From assembly GCA_913049555.1 (NCBI GenBank), contig CAJWYM010000007.1, positions 1 to 64,000 on the forward strand: a stretch of DNA of 64,000 bases, in the 5' to 3' direction. Positions 31,523 to 42,143 of the stretch are shown one piece after another (position 1 is the first letter of the stretch; each line of letters opens with the position of its first letter). A model generated the notes under the pieces. That model was not told the DNA's origin, searched no databases, and saw only the letters and a list, made by a program, of their open reading frames with translations. This DNA is from an uncultured Opitutia bacterium. Lineage in GTDB: Bacteria; Verrucomicrobiota; Verrucomicrobiia; Opitutales; CAJWYM01. Position numbers and translations under genes: made by a program.

Positions 31523-33654
31523 GAAAAAATATGAATCTTTTGTTTATCAGAATTGTTTTTTTTATGGGTATGTTTCCCTTTTTTGTATGGGGGATTCGGA
31601 CACACAGAATTTCGCATCATGGTTATTCAAATTTCGTCAAAGGAAAATTAGAAAATGTCCAACTAGACTCGAACGGTTTTTTGTCAAACGCCCCCAAATT
31701 AGAAAGGATTGCCGGAGTTGATGAACCTATTATCTGGAAAGGAATCTGCACGGATGATGGAAAGCTTTATTTAGGAACTGGAAATAAAGGAAAGATATTA
31801 ATGATCGATGGTGAAGGCTCCTCAGAGGTTATTTTTAATCCTGATGAAATTCTTTCAAGGGCGCTCGCCGTTGATGATGAAGGGTATATTTATGCGGGCA
31901 CTTCCCCGAACGGAAAGGTCTATCGAATCCCACCTGGAGGAGGGAGAGCTGAGATTTATTTTAATCCCTCGGAAACTTATATATGGGATTTACTTTTGGA
32001 TCCTGCTGGAAACTTGTATGTTGCAGTTGGAAACGGTGGTAAAATATATAAATTACCCTCCAATTATGAAAAAGACAGCGATGCAGAGCTCTGGTTTGAT
32101 TCTGGTCACACTCATTTGTATAAAATGGCTTTTGATGCGGATGGGAATTTAATAACTGGTAGTGGTCCTAAAGGATATTTGTTTCGGATTACAGGTCAGG
32201 ATAAAGCCGAAATTTTATATTCAACGAATGACAAAGAAATTTCTCAAATAGTCACTATGGATAGTGGAGAAATTTTATTCTCTACATTTTCTAAAAAAAC
32301 GGTTCCGAAAAGTGGCTCTTCCAAGAGTTCGCCCACTACAAGTAGTTCTTCAAAATCTAGTTCAATTCCGATTTATTCAAAAGTCTATTTAATGAATCAG
32401 GAGGGCTTCGTGAAAAATTTATGGGCTCCTTACAATACCTCAATTTTCTCAGTTTATCCGAATTCTGAAGATCAGTGGTTATTAGGCACGGGACAAGAGG
32501 GAAGGCTGTATTCTCTTGACCGAGAAGGAGATTGGGCATTGATACAAACCATGACTAAAGGAGGTCAAATTACTGATATTCATCCGATACATGGAGAAGC
32601 AGATAAGTTTTTAATTATCACATCCAATCCTTCCAATCTTTATCAAGTTTCTATGAATGAGTCAGAAAAAACTCAATTTACATCTCAAGTTATGGATGCG
32701 AAGCATAATGCATTTTGGGGGAAAGTGGATCCAGTGACCTTATCTCCAGAAAGTCGTTCTAATTTGAAAATTGAAACTCGAACTGGAAACAGTCCTAAGC
32801 CCGACAAAACTTGGTCTAATTGGAAGCAAACTAGTGAAAATTTGAATGTTCAAAGCCCAAGCGGTCGTTTTTTGCAATACAAGCTAGGAATGGAAGTTTT
32901 GGATCTTTCTGTTAGGAAGATTGATTTTTATTTTCATCATGAAAATCAAAGACCAGAGATTAGAAACATAAACATATTGCCTGTTGGTTTTTCTCTCCTT
33001 AAGAACGAATTGAAGAAGGTCAATCTGAGTTATGATAATTTAATAAGTAATCCAGATCCAATGAAGTATTTAAATGCAAAAACTCCTCCTCCAAAGTTAA
33101 TCCTAGAATCAGCTCGCAATGCAGTCACTGTTGGTTGGAAGGTCTCAGATTCTAATAAAGATATTCTAGAGCATAAAATTCAGATACGGAAAGTTGGAGA
33201 TAAATCTTGGATTACATTGCAGGATAAGCTTAAAGAAACGGTTTTTAGTACAAATACGCTTGGATTCGAAGATGGACATTATGAAATAAAAGTTACGACC
33301 TCTGACGCTCCGAGCAACCCAAAGGGGATGGAACTTTCAGTAAATAAAACTAGTTTCCCATTTCCCATTGATACCAAGGCACCTGAAATTAAGGTGGTCT
33401 CTCAAGATGTGCAGGAGGATGTTCTCTCCATCCAACTTCTTGTGAAAGATGAAATGTCTAATGTTCACGGAGTTGCATACAAGGTGGGAGGCGATCGAAT
33501 TTATAGGGCGTTTCCATCTGATAATCTATTTGATTCTAAAGAGGAAGAATTTGAGGTGAATGTTGATTTTTCAAATTCAAACATAGATAAATCAATCTTA
33601 ATCGAGGCTCATGATGAGAGTGGAAATCAGTCGATTCAAAAAATTGCTTTTTAA
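31519..33654 (+). CDS. Secreted beta-propeller protein with C-terminal Fn3-like region (hypothetical)
   Basis: Repeated DDGKLYLGTGNKGKI / DDEGYIYAGTSPNGKVYRI / DPAGNLYVAVGNGGKIYKL blades; Ser-rich linker; ATGA overlap with the S55 gene. Confidence 0.75.
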   Translation: MRKNMNLLFIRIVFFMGMFPFFVWGIRTHRISHHGYSNFVKGKLENVQLDSNGFLSNAPKLERIAGVDEPIIWKGICTDDGKLYLGTGNKGKILMIDGEGSSEVIFNPDEILSRALAVDDEGYIYAGTSPNGKVYRIPPGGGRAEIYFNPSETYIWDLLLDPAGNLYVAVGNGGKIYKLPSNYEKDSDAELWFDSGHTHLYKMAFDADGNLITGSGPKGYLFRITGQDKAEILYSTNDKEISQIVTMDSGEILFSTFSKKTVPKSGSSKSSPTTSSSSKSSSIPIYSKVYLMNQEGFVKNLWAPYNTSIFSVYPNSEDQWLLGTGQEGRLYSLDREGDWALIQTMTKGGQITDIHPIHGEADKFLIITSNPSNLYQVSMNESEKTQFTSQVMDAKHNAFWGKVDPVTLSPESRSNLKIETRTGNSPKPDKTWSNWKQTSENLNVQSPSGRFLQYKLGMEVLDLSVRKIDFYFHHENQRPEIRNINILPVGFSLLKNELKKVNLSYDNLISNPDPMKYLNAKTPPPKLILESARNAVTVGWKVSDSNKDILEHKIQIRKVGDKSWITLQDKLKETVFSTNTLGFEDGHYEIKVTTSDAPSNPKGMELSVNKTSFPFPIDTKAPEIKVVSQDVQEDVLSIQLLVKDEMSNVHGVAYKVGGDRIYRAFPSDNLFDSKEEEFEVNVDFSNSNIDKSILIEAHDESGNQSIQKIAF

Positions 33655-33707
33655 GAATTTCCTTACTTGAAGTCCAATTCAATTTAGATTAGTCTACGCA
33701 TCCTACT

Positions 33708-34781
33708 ATGAATTTAAAAATATGCATGATTTTGGTCTTGGTAATGATTATTAATAATCCAGCAAAGGCTTCCCTTCATTTGCGATACAATCACAATAAT
33801 AGCCCTTTTTTAGGTGTAGATCAACCCGAGGATTTTCATAGAGGAGAGCGTGCAACGTCTTTGAAAAATTTTGATAGGGGCATTTCTTTGAATTCTATTG
33901 GACATTTTTATGACGCTAATTTGGATCAAACGGACCATTCCTTCCCGAGAATGGTTGATGAGGATTTTTATTCAGAAAATCTTGGATATTCTGCTTTCAA
34001 AATATTTTATCCCTCAGGAAAATTTTCCTTGAGTTATTCATTTTCAACGATTTCTAAAGACAGTCTTTTCTATCAAAGTCCTATTTTGAATGCTGAAATT
34101 CGGGGGATTATGAAAATTTCTAAAACGAGCCATTTAGGTCTTGGATTTCGAGGATTGGATAAAAATAGACTGAACAATGCTAGTTACTCGGATCTAAATT
34201 CTTTTTCACTTCCACTCTCTTTGAATCATAATTTATCTTCCACTCTAAACATTGGGGTTGAGTATGAAAAATCTTTCTTTCAGTCCAATAAGGAATTGTT
34301 AGAAGAAGATTCCATCCATTTGGGTGTGGATGGGGACTTGACTTCTTCTTTGCAGGCATTGATGAGTTTCGGTGTTCAACACCGAGAAATTGAAAGAGGG
34401 ATTTTGGACAATCGCATCACTGCTGCCTCGGCAGTTCGTTATCAAGTGAATGAAACAACTCAAATTGGGAGCTCAATTTCAAAAAAATATGCAACAGGCC
34501 CGGAAGGACAAAACATGGAAAAAGTTTCCACCCGAATAGAGGTGGATTATGCTTTGAATGAGCTCCTATTTGTAGGAACCAATTTAGCGGTTTTAAATTA
34601 CGAAGATTTAGATTCTGGAGAAGATTCGGATTTGGCAAATGCTGGACTTCATTTTAAGTATAAAAATGGAGATTTATTCAACCTTTCGGCTGGATATACA
34701 ATTTCTTCTTCTGATTTAGAACAAAAAGTAAATAGAAAAATGGGACACTTGCTTAATTTCAGTGCAAGCCTTCATTTTTAG
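33708..34781 (+). CDS. Putative outer-membrane beta-barrel protein
   Basis: Signal peptide, alternating-hydrophobicity strands, C-terminal ...LLNFSASLHF ending in Phe. Confidence 0.65.
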   Translation: MNLKICMILVLVMIINNPAKASLHLRYNHNNSPFLGVDQPEDFHRGERATSLKNFDRGISLNSIGHFYDANLDQTDHSFPRMVDEDFYSENLGYSAFKIFYPSGKFSLSYSFSTISKDSLFYQSPILNAEIRGIMKISKTSHLGLGFRGLDKNRLNNASYSDLNSFSLPLSLNHNLSSTLNIGVEYEKSFFQSNKELLEEDSIHLGVDGDLTSSLQALMSFGVQHREIERGILDNRITAASAVRYQVNETTQIGSSISKKYATGPEGQNMEKVSTRIEVDYALNELLFVGTNLAVLNYEDLDSGEDSDLANAGLHFKYKNGDLFNLSAGYTISSSDLEQKVNRKMGHLLNFSASLHF

Positions 34782-34844
34782 AAATCTTTTCAAATCTTCA
34801 TTCTTATTTGCTTCCCTACTTAACAGATACGAAACTATAAAAAT

Positions 34845-35858
34845 ATGAAAATACTTGTCACTGGAGGCGCTGGTTACATTGGTAGTCACACGGTTGTAGA
34901 ACTATTGAATGCAAATCATGAAGTTGTGATTGTAGACAACCTATCAAACAGCAGCAAAATTGTATTAGATAAGATAGAGGCTATCACAAACAAGACCCCC
35001 GAATTTTTCGAAGGGGATATTCTCGATAAGGGATGGCTAAGAAAAATTTTTACAGAACACAAGATCGAAGCGGTGATTCACTTTGCCGCTTTTAAAGCGG
35101 TTGGTGAATCTGTAGAAAAGCCCTTGATGTATTATTCCAACAATATTACCGGAACCCTTTCTCTTTGCGAGGTGATGGTTGAATTTGGAGTTAAAGATAT
35201 TGTTTTTAGCTCCTCTGCAACCGTTTACGGAGATCCAGAGGTCGTTCCGATCACTGAAGATTCTCCTCTGTCTGGAACCAACCCCTACGGTAGAACAAAA
35301 TTAATGATGGAGGATATTTTGAGGGATCTTCATGCTTCTGACAAGGATTGGAATATAGCCTTGCTCCGTTATTTCAACCCCGTAGGGGCTCATGAAAGTG
35401 GAACGATAGGAGAGGATCCTAATGGCATCCCTAATAATTTGATGCCCTTCATAACTCAAGTTGCTGTCGGTAAAAGAGAAAAACTTTGTGTATTTGGAGG
35501 CGATTATGACACAAAAGACGGCACTGCAGTTCGAGATTATATCCATGTTGTGGATCTTGCAATTGGCCACTTGAAGGCTCTTGAGAAAATTGAAAAAAAA
35601 CCAGGACTTGTGACCTACAATTTAGGAACAGGAATGGGTAATTCTGTATTAGAGGTCATTGAAGCTTTTGAAACAGCTACCAATGCTAAAATCAACCGAG
35701 AAATTGTTGCTCGTCGTCCCGGTGATGCAAAAGCATGTTACGCGGATCCCTCATTTGCGGAACAAGAACTTGGATGGAAAGCAGAGAGAGATATTAAACA
35801 AATGTGTGCGGATTCTTGGAATTGGCAGTCGAAAAATCCAAATGGATTTGAAAAATAA
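34845..35858 (+). CDS. galE: UDP-glucose 4-epimerase
   Basis: ILVTGGAGYIGSHTVVELL, FSSSATVYGDPE, YGRTKLMMEDIL, LLRYFNPVGAHESG, VRDYIHVVDLAIGHL. Confidence 0.97.
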   Translation: MKILVTGGAGYIGSHTVVELLNANHEVVIVDNLSNSSKIVLDKIEAITNKTPEFFEGDILDKGWLRKIFTEHKIEAVIHFAAFKAVGESVEKPLMYYSNNITGTLSLCEVMVEFGVKDIVFSSSATVYGDPEVVPITEDSPLSGTNPYGRTKLMMEDILRDLHASDKDWNIALLRYFNPVGAHESGTIGEDPNGIPNNLMPFITQVAVGKREKLCVFGGDYDTKDGTAVRDYIHVVDLAIGHLKALEKIEKKPGLVTYNLGTGMGNSVLEVIEAFETATNAKINREIVARRPGDAKACYADPSFAEQELGWKAERDIKQMCADSWNWQSKNPNGFEK

Positions 35859-35865
35859 AGGAAAT

Positions 35866-37047
35866 ATGAAAATAATTTTATTCACTTTTGCAATGAGTTT
35901 TGCACCTTTGTTATGGGGTCAAGATTCACCTCAATCATTGGCACCTAACCCTGAAACTCAAGAAAATGTCTCTATAGACCCTTTTGGATCTATTCCTGAG
36001 ATTGTAGCCACTGTAGATGGAGTAGAGATAAAAAAAGCGGAGGTAATAGCTGCAATCCAACAGATGACCGCACAGTTTACCCAGCAAGGTATGACTATCA
36101 ACAGTTTGCCACCTCAATATATGAATCAATTTGTCGAACGGGCCATTGACAATCAAATGGAGCAATTGATCCTTCTTAAAATTGCTAAGAAAGATGGATT
36201 TATTCCTTCTGAAACCTTAGCAAAACAGGCAATCCAGCTATTCGAATCTCGTATACGCAAGAGGAGAGAAAGTATCGAAAATATGCCTGTTGATCAAAGG
36301 GAGCAACTCATAGCCCAAGTCAAACAATCCAACAACATGACCCTAGATGAAATGATGGAAGATCAAATTAAAGGAATGACTGAGTATGTTACGAGTGAAG
36401 CAAAGAATGTGGAGTATCAAGATATGATGGCTATTCAGTTGTGGGTAAATAGAAATGTGATCGACAAAACCCTAGTTGAAGATTCTGAAATCATCGAATT
36501 TTATGAAAAAAATGCGTCCCAATTTGAAACTAAAGAGTCTGTTTCGGCCTCTCATATTTTGATTACTCCGGAAGGTGCAGATCCTCGTGCTGGCGTTCCT
36601 GCTTCAGAAGATGCCAAGACAAAAGCAAAAGTTAAAATGGATGCGGTATTGAGACAAGTCAAGGAGGGCGCTGATTTTGGATCGATGGCTAAAGAGCACA
36701 GCACAGGTCCTAGTGGACCGCAGGAAGGATCATTAGGAACTTTTGGGAGGGGACAAATGGTTCCGGCTTTTGAGCAGGCTGCATTTGCATTAGAGCCAGG
36801 TGAAGTGAGTGGAATTGTTGAGACTCAATTTGGATACCATATTATCAAGGTTACCGCCAAAAATCTTCCGGTAAAAATGGAGTTGAATGATGTCAAAGAT
36901 CAAATTCATCAACAAATAGAAGCACAAAAAGTGGATAAGAAAGTCCAAACCTTTGTAGCGGAAGCAAAAAAAGGGGCAAAAATAGAGATTCACTACGAAG
37001 CTCCAAAAATTCCAGCAACCCCTATGATGCCACAATTACCAAAGTAG
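35866..37047 (+). CDS. Parvulin-type peptidyl-prolyl cis-trans isomerase (SurA/PrsA-like)
   Basis: Signal peptide MKIILFTFAMSFAPLLWGQ; parvulin domain VSASHILITPEGA...GADFGSMAKEHSTGPSGPQEGSLGTFGRGQMVPAFEQAAFALEPGEVSGIVETQFGYHIIKV; start at 35866 rather than 35659. Confidence 0.94.
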   Translation: MKIILFTFAMSFAPLLWGQDSPQSLAPNPETQENVSIDPFGSIPEIVATVDGVEIKKAEVIAAIQQMTAQFTQQGMTINSLPPQYMNQFVERAIDNQMEQLILLKIAKKDGFIPSETLAKQAIQLFESRIRKRRESIENMPVDQREQLIAQVKQSNNMTLDEMMEDQIKGMTEYVTSEAKNVEYQDMMAIQLWVNRNVIDKTLVEDSEIIEFYEKNASQFETKESVSASHILITPEGADPRAGVPASEDAKTKAKVKMDAVLRQVKEGADFGSMAKEHSTGPSGPQEGSLGTFGRGQMVPAFEQAAFALEPGEVSGIVETQFGYHIIKVTAKNLPVKMELNDVKDQIHQQIEAQKVDKKVQTFVAEAKKGAKIEIHYEAPKIPATPMMPQLPK

Positions 37048-37050
37048 AAA

Positions 37051-37923
37051 ATGAAAAAAGCTTGTCTTATTGTTTTTCTTTTCAGACAAGCTTTATTGAT
37101 TGGTTCTATAGATTCAAATTTTGAATCTTATTGGTATCAAGGTGCTGAGATCTCTACCTATGATTTAAAGCAGTTCCGATATGGAGAGCAGCATTCAGGT
37201 CACTCGGTATTGTTGTATGTGACAGAAAATTTCCTCGGGGATCTTCAGGTAAAACACGAATCGGGACCCAAGGTAAATCTCGTTCCCATTTTAAAGCTCA
37301 ATCATACTAAAAAGTTTATTACTGGAATCTATCCTTATTCTGTTTTAACTTCTACTTTTCACCCACTCGATCAAGAACAACCTTTAAAAATTACGGGCTC
37401 TATTCAAGAGTGGTGTGGTCATACTTGGACTCAATTTAACAATCGGAAAGATTGGATTATAAATACATTTTCTTATTTTCAAGAAGAAGGGGATCAAGTA
37501 TCGAAATTACCTATGAATTGGACTGAGAATGGTTTGTGGACTCTTATTAGATTATCCCCAAAGGATTTACCAGTGGGTTTTTTCGGGATAATCCCATCTA
37601 TCACTGCGCTCAGGTTTCAGAAGCTGCAAACAAACTCTTTTCTCGCTGAAGGCTCACTCATTCAGAATTCCAGATTTTTAGGGGTAGGTTCATTTTATAA
37701 TGAATACAGACTTTCTTATAAAAACTTAGGTCGAAGATTGAGTCTTTGGTTTGAGCCTTTTTTCCCTTATAAAATTGTAGGTTGGAGAGAATCTTACTTG
37801 GATACTGATGGGAATCAAGTAGGGGAAAGTGTAGCTACCTTCAAAACTTCTAAAACCATAAATTATTGGGATTTAAACAAAAACAAGGACAGGAAGAATC
37901 GAAAAAATTTACAACTCAATTGA
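37051..37923 (+). CDS. Hypothetical protein
   Basis: 290 aa ORF, first codon 3 nt after the preceding stop; no family firmly recognised. Confidence 0.65.
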   Translation: MKKACLIVFLFRQALLIGSIDSNFESYWYQGAEISTYDLKQFRYGEQHSGHSVLLYVTENFLGDLQVKHESGPKVNLVPILKLNHTKKFITGIYPYSVLTSTFHPLDQEQPLKITGSIQEWCGHTWTQFNNRKDWIINTFSYFQEEGDQVSKLPMNWTENGLWTLIRLSPKDLPVGFFGIIPSITALRFQKLQTNSFLAEGSLIQNSRFLGVGSFYNEYRLSYKNLGRRLSLWFEPFFPYKIVGWRESYLDTDGNQVGESVATFKTSKTINYWDLNKNKDRKNRKNLQLN

Positions 37924-37986
37924 CTCTTAGCTTCTCAAGCAAACCATCGCCTGTTTTCTTCATATCAAGATTCACTAGGAAATATT

Positions 37987-40101
37987 ATGCAAAAAAATCT
38001 TCATCCATTTTTAAATCAACCCTTCGAAATTCATTGGTCGCAATTGCAACCTGATTTTATTGAAGCCGATATTAAGAAGGGAATTTCAGACGCGAAGGTT
38101 GCCATCGATTTCATTACAAATCAAAAGATGGAGACCCTTACCTACCAATCGACTTTAGAGGCACTGGAGAATTCTACAAAAAAACTCAGTGAGGCATGGG
38201 GTTTTGTTGGGCATTTAGATTCTGTTTGTAATAATGATGCTTTAAGGGAGGTCTATAATAAGATACTTCCTGAGGTGTCTAACTTTTTTACAAGTATAGG
38301 GTTGAATGAGGCTCTATGGAAAATCATAGATTCTTTTTCCAAAACGAAGGAGGCCGATACTCTCAGTAAAATCCAGAAAAGGCACCTAGAGGAAACTCTT
38401 TACAGTTTTGAAAAATCTGGAGCTCATTTAAATTCCAAAGATAAAATAGAGTTTGAATCTATCAATCAGGAGTTGTCTCAGTGTACTCAAAAGTATTCGG
38501 AACGAGTTTTAGATTCAACGAATGCTTGGGATTATGTTACCGGAGATGAAGAGGAAATTTCTGGATTGCCTGAAATTCTGAAAGAAGCCGCCAGACAAGA
38601 TGCATTGACAAAAAATTATGGAGATGAAAAGAATTTTAAGTGGCGTTTTAGTTTACAAATGCCTTCATTAGTGCCTGCATTGACTTATTTAGAGAGTAGC
38701 AAATTAAGAAAAAAGATCTGGGAAGCTTCTAGCCAAATTGGTTTTTACGGAGAATATGACAATACAGATTTAATTTGGAAAATACTCAAGCTTCGACAAA
38801 GAAAGGCTGAAATTTTAGGTCGAAAGAACTTTGCAGATTTAGCGACTGAAAGAAGAATGGCTGCAACTGGAAAGTGCGCCCTTGAATTTGTGGAGAATCT
38901 TTTTGAAAAAGTCCAAGGGTCTTTTATTCATGAAACAGATACCTTAGAAAAGTTTTCCGCGTCTACTTTAGCTCAATCACAAGAAAATTTAGAACCTTGG
39001 GATGTAGCTTATTGGTCAGAAAAGCAAAGAAAAGAATTGTTTGATTATGATGAGGAAGAGCTGAGGCCTTATTTTCCTATTGAATCTGTTATAAGTGGCA
39101 TGTTTGATTTAGCTGAGAAATTATTTGGGGTTTCCATCATTGAAAGACCCACATCTTTTGAAGGGGAACCCTGTTCCATAACTCAAGAGCTTTCAGGAGA
39201 ACATGCCGAGGTATGGCATCCAGAGGTTCGCTTTTATGAAATGAGGGATGGAGACAAGCATCTAGGCTCTTTTTATGCCGACTGGCATCCTCGAGAATCA
39301 AAAAGGGGTGGAGCTTGGATGAATTCTTTGATCACGGGTGGGCCCGAAGAGGAAAAGCATATGCCCAACCTTGGATTGATTACTGGTAATTTAACGGCTC
39401 CGACCCCAGAGAAACCAGCATTGCTGAATCATAGAGAGGTAGAAACTGTATTTCATGAATTTGGGCATTTGATTCATCATCTTTTCGGTATGGTGCCTGT
39501 TAAATCTCTCAATGGGATTCATGTTGCCTGGGACTTCGTTGAATTGCCTTCGCAGATTTTAGAAAACTTTTGCTGGGATCGAAACAGTTTAGATTTATTT
39601 GCAAAGCATTATGTTACAGGTGAAAGGATTCCAAGTGATTTATTCGATAAGATGATCGCTGCGAGAAATTATCGGGCAGCCTCTGCCACGGTCCGTCAAT
39701 TGAATCTTTCTAAAATGGATTTAGAATTGCATATGCATTTATTTCAGGACAAGGCAATGGATTTAGAGGTTTGGATAGATGAGGTTTTGAGCGATTATAA
39801 AATGCCATTGAAAACACCCTCTCCCTCTATTTTGAGACGTTTCGGTCATTTATTTTCCAGTTCCACTGGGTATGCAGCCGGTTACTATTCTTACAAATGG
39901 GCTGAGGTTCTGGATGCAGATGCGTTCACTAAATTTGCTGCGAACGGGGTTATTAATTCGGAAATTGGCAGAGAATTTCGAGAGAAGATATTGAGTTGTG
40001 GAAATGCGGAAGATCCAATGACTCTGTTTGAAAATTTTATGGGACGCAAACCGGATTCAGATTCATTGTTAGAAAGGTGTGGGTTGTTAAAAGATTCGTA
40101 A
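37987..40101 (+). CDS. M3-family oligopeptidase (oligopeptidase A-like)
   Basis: HEFGHLIHHLFG zinc motif, NHREVETVFHEFGH, GGAWMNSL, FSSSTGYAAGYYSYKWAEVLDADAFTKF. Confidence 0.95.
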   Translation: MQKNLHPFLNQPFEIHWSQLQPDFIEADIKKGISDAKVAIDFITNQKMETLTYQSTLEALENSTKKLSEAWGFVGHLDSVCNNDALREVYNKILPEVSNFFTSIGLNEALWKIIDSFSKTKEADTLSKIQKRHLEETLYSFEKSGAHLNSKDKIEFESINQELSQCTQKYSERVLDSTNAWDYVTGDEEEISGLPEILKEAARQDALTKNYGDEKNFKWRFSLQMPSLVPALTYLESSKLRKKIWEASSQIGFYGEYDNTDLIWKILKLRQRKAEILGRKNFADLATERRMAATGKCALEFVENLFEKVQGSFIHETDTLEKFSASTLAQSQENLEPWDVAYWSEKQRKELFDYDEEELRPYFPIESVISGMFDLAEKLFGVSIIERPTSFEGEPCSITQELSGEHAEVWHPEVRFYEMRDGDKHLGSFYADWHPRESKRGGAWMNSLITGGPEEEKHMPNLGLITGNLTAPTPEKPALLNHREVETVFHEFGHLIHHLFGMVPVKSLNGIHVAWDFVELPSQILENFCWDRNSLDLFAKHYVTGERIPSDLFDKMIAARNYRAASATVRQLNLSKMDLELHMHLFQDKAMDLEVWIDEVLSDYKMPLKTPSPSILRRFGHLFSSSTGYAAGYYSYKWAEVLDADAFTKFAANGVINSEIGREFREKILSCGNAEDPMTLFENFMGRKPDSDSLLERCGLLKDS

Positions 40102-40194
40102 AAGTTTTAAATATTAATTTCAAATCTTTTCGGTAAACTTTTTGCTACTTGTTTTAAAAATTCATTCAATACAAAACTTTCACTGTCTTTTCTT

Positions 40195-40848
40195 ATGTTT
40201 CTAATACTGAAAAGAATTGTCTTTTTATCTATTGCCACTTTCTTGGTTTTTATACTTTTGTTGGTATTGGTCTCCTTTTTTTTTGATGTTCAATCGATCG
40301 GAAGAACCACCTATGCCGTTGAGAAATTAATCCCCAAAAAAGTTGGGATTGTTTTAGGATGTGCTCCTTATGTTGCTAGAGGGCAAAAGAATCTTTTTTT
40401 TGAAGGGCGAATGGATGCAGCTTATCAATTATATGCTAGCGGTGGGGTAGAATACTTGTTACTCAGTGGTGATAATAAATATTATGAATACAATGAACCT
40501 TTGGCAATGAAGAGGGCCCTAATCAAGCGAGGCGTTGACGAAGCAGTTCTAATATTAGATTTTGCTGGTTTTCGAACTTTAGACTCCATTGCCCGTGCGA
40601 AAATGGTTTGGGGCTTGAAGGATGCGATCGTTGTTTCTCAAGAGTTTCATAATGAGCGAGCTCTCCTTATTGGAGATAAATTCGGAATATACTTGGAGGG
40701 ATTCAATGCTAAACCGATCCCGCTGGGTGTCGGTCTAAAGACCAAAATACGAGAATATTTCGCAAGAACAAAGGCAATCCTAGACTTGTACATATTGAAT
40801 ACACAACCCCAGCATTCAGGGCCTCACGAATCCGAATTTCTTAATTGA
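40195..40848 (+). CDS. SanA/YdcF-like (DUF218) membrane-anchored protein
   Basis: N-terminal TM helix; GIVLGCAPYVARGQKNLFFEGRMDAAYQLY, YLLLSGDN, VVSQEFHNERALLIG. Confidence 0.85.
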   Translation: MFLILKRIVFLSIATFLVFILLLVLVSFFFDVQSIGRTTYAVEKLIPKKVGIVLGCAPYVARGQKNLFFEGRMDAAYQLYASGGVEYLLLSGDNKYYEYNEPLAMKRALIKRGVDEAVLILDFAGFRTLDSIARAKMVWGLKDAIVVSQEFHNERALLIGDKFGIYLEGFNAKPIPLGVGLKTKIREYFARTKAILDLYILNTQPQHSGPHESEFLN

Positions 40849-40958
40849 GAAATGACACTTTAATTGACAACAACAGCCTTGTAGGCTGAGGAATTTAATG
40901 AGAAAAACAAGAATGGAACCCAAACCAAAAGCAAAATTATGGATGCTTGTTGAAGTCT

Positions 40959-41855
40959 TTATTTTGGAGGATTGATGTATCTAAATCCACTATTTGGGTT
41001 GGTTGGATCCAAAGCATACACTTCCCTATTTTTTAGAAAATTCTTTAAAACTCTAGCCGGAATTGAAAATCCCAGTCCCTCTGCGCCCATCGCTATTATT
41101 TTCATATTGTTCACCCCAATCACTTCACCTCTTGAATTGAATAAAGGGCCTCCCGAGTTGCCAGGATTGATCTGGGTGGTTGTTTGAATGTATAGTCTTC
41201 CATAAATGAGACGATTTTTAAGGCTAATTATACCCTCAGAAACAGATCTTTCCAATCCAAGAGGACTTCCAATTGCGAATACAGCTTGTCCTTGTTTCAG
41301 GGAGTCTGTTCTTCCAATGGGAAGGGGTTTGAATTTATAGTCAGAGTGGTTTTTTATCTTTAGCAGTGCCAAATCAATGCTTGGACTGGAACTCATAATT
41401 TGAACATTATCAAATTGTTTCCTTAAAGAATCGTCTTTTGGGAAGAGGGTAACTGCAATCTTGGTTTCTCCTGCGATTACATGGTTGTTAGTAATTATGT
41501 AGCCTGTTTCGTGGATAATAAATCCACTTCCAAGACCAGATGGAGTGGTTATTTTTACTACAGATTGCCCTAGGATTTCAAGAAGTTGATTGAGTGGAAG
41601 AGTGGGTGCATTTGGTTTTTCAAAATATATTTCGTGAGCTATCGGATTTATTTTTTGTTTTTGTTCTTCGGATTTATGAATAATCAAATGACTTGGGACT
41701 TTTAAAACATCATGGCCTATGTCAATAAATAGATAGTCCCCGGTTTCTTTAATCACTGCTCCTGAGATTTGATTGCCTCCACCTAGGTGAATCGTGGTTA
41801 TGTTTCCTGCAAAAAGAAAAACAGGTAAAAAAAGAAAAATTAAAGATTTAAACAT
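40959..41855 (-). CDS. Secreted trypsin-like (S1C) serine protease without a PDZ domain
   Basis: ITNNHVIAG, SIDLALLKI, TTQINPGNSGGPLFNSRGEVIGVN; ends shortly after the catalytic domain; start set at MFKSLIFLFL. Confidence 0.87.
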   Translation of the reverse strand: MFKSLIFLFLPVFLFAGNITTIHLGGGNQISGAVIKETGDYLFIDIGHDVLKVPSHLIIHKSEEQKQKINPIAHEIYFEKPNAPTLPLNQLLEILGQSVVKITTPSGLGSGFIIHETGYIITNNHVIAGETKIAVTLFPKDDSLRKQFDNVQIMSSSPSIDLALLKIKNHSDYKFKPLPIGRTDSLKQGQAVFAIGSPLGLERSVSEGIISLKNRLIYGRLYIQTTTQINPGNSGGPLFNSRGEVIGVNNMKIIAMGAEGLGFSIPARVLKNFLKNREVYALDPTNPNSGFRYINPPK

Positions 41856-42143
41856 CTTTATCAATATAGGTTCCAGTTTCAAATTTGGCAACTTTTGTAT
41901 GGTCAAAATATAAAGCTCCATAGTCTGGTCTTTGATTTTTCGATTAAATTGTGGAATTCCTCAAACGACCTAGAACCAGTTTTTTTGGGATCAAAGTTGT
42001 GTTTTAATTTCTATTCTAATCGGCTTCTGCTTTTTACAGCAGGGGCCTCAAATGTAAAGCAGTCTTTTTACCCTGGAAATGTTGGGTTATACTTATCAAG
42101 GATGCCTCGAGCTTACTGAGATTTAATAGAGAAAATAGACTTT

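Noticed and set aside
35659-35865. N-terminal extension of the parvulin ORF overlapping galE
   Set aside because: The extension reads out of frame through conserved galE sequence; a signal peptide begins exactly at ATG 35866.
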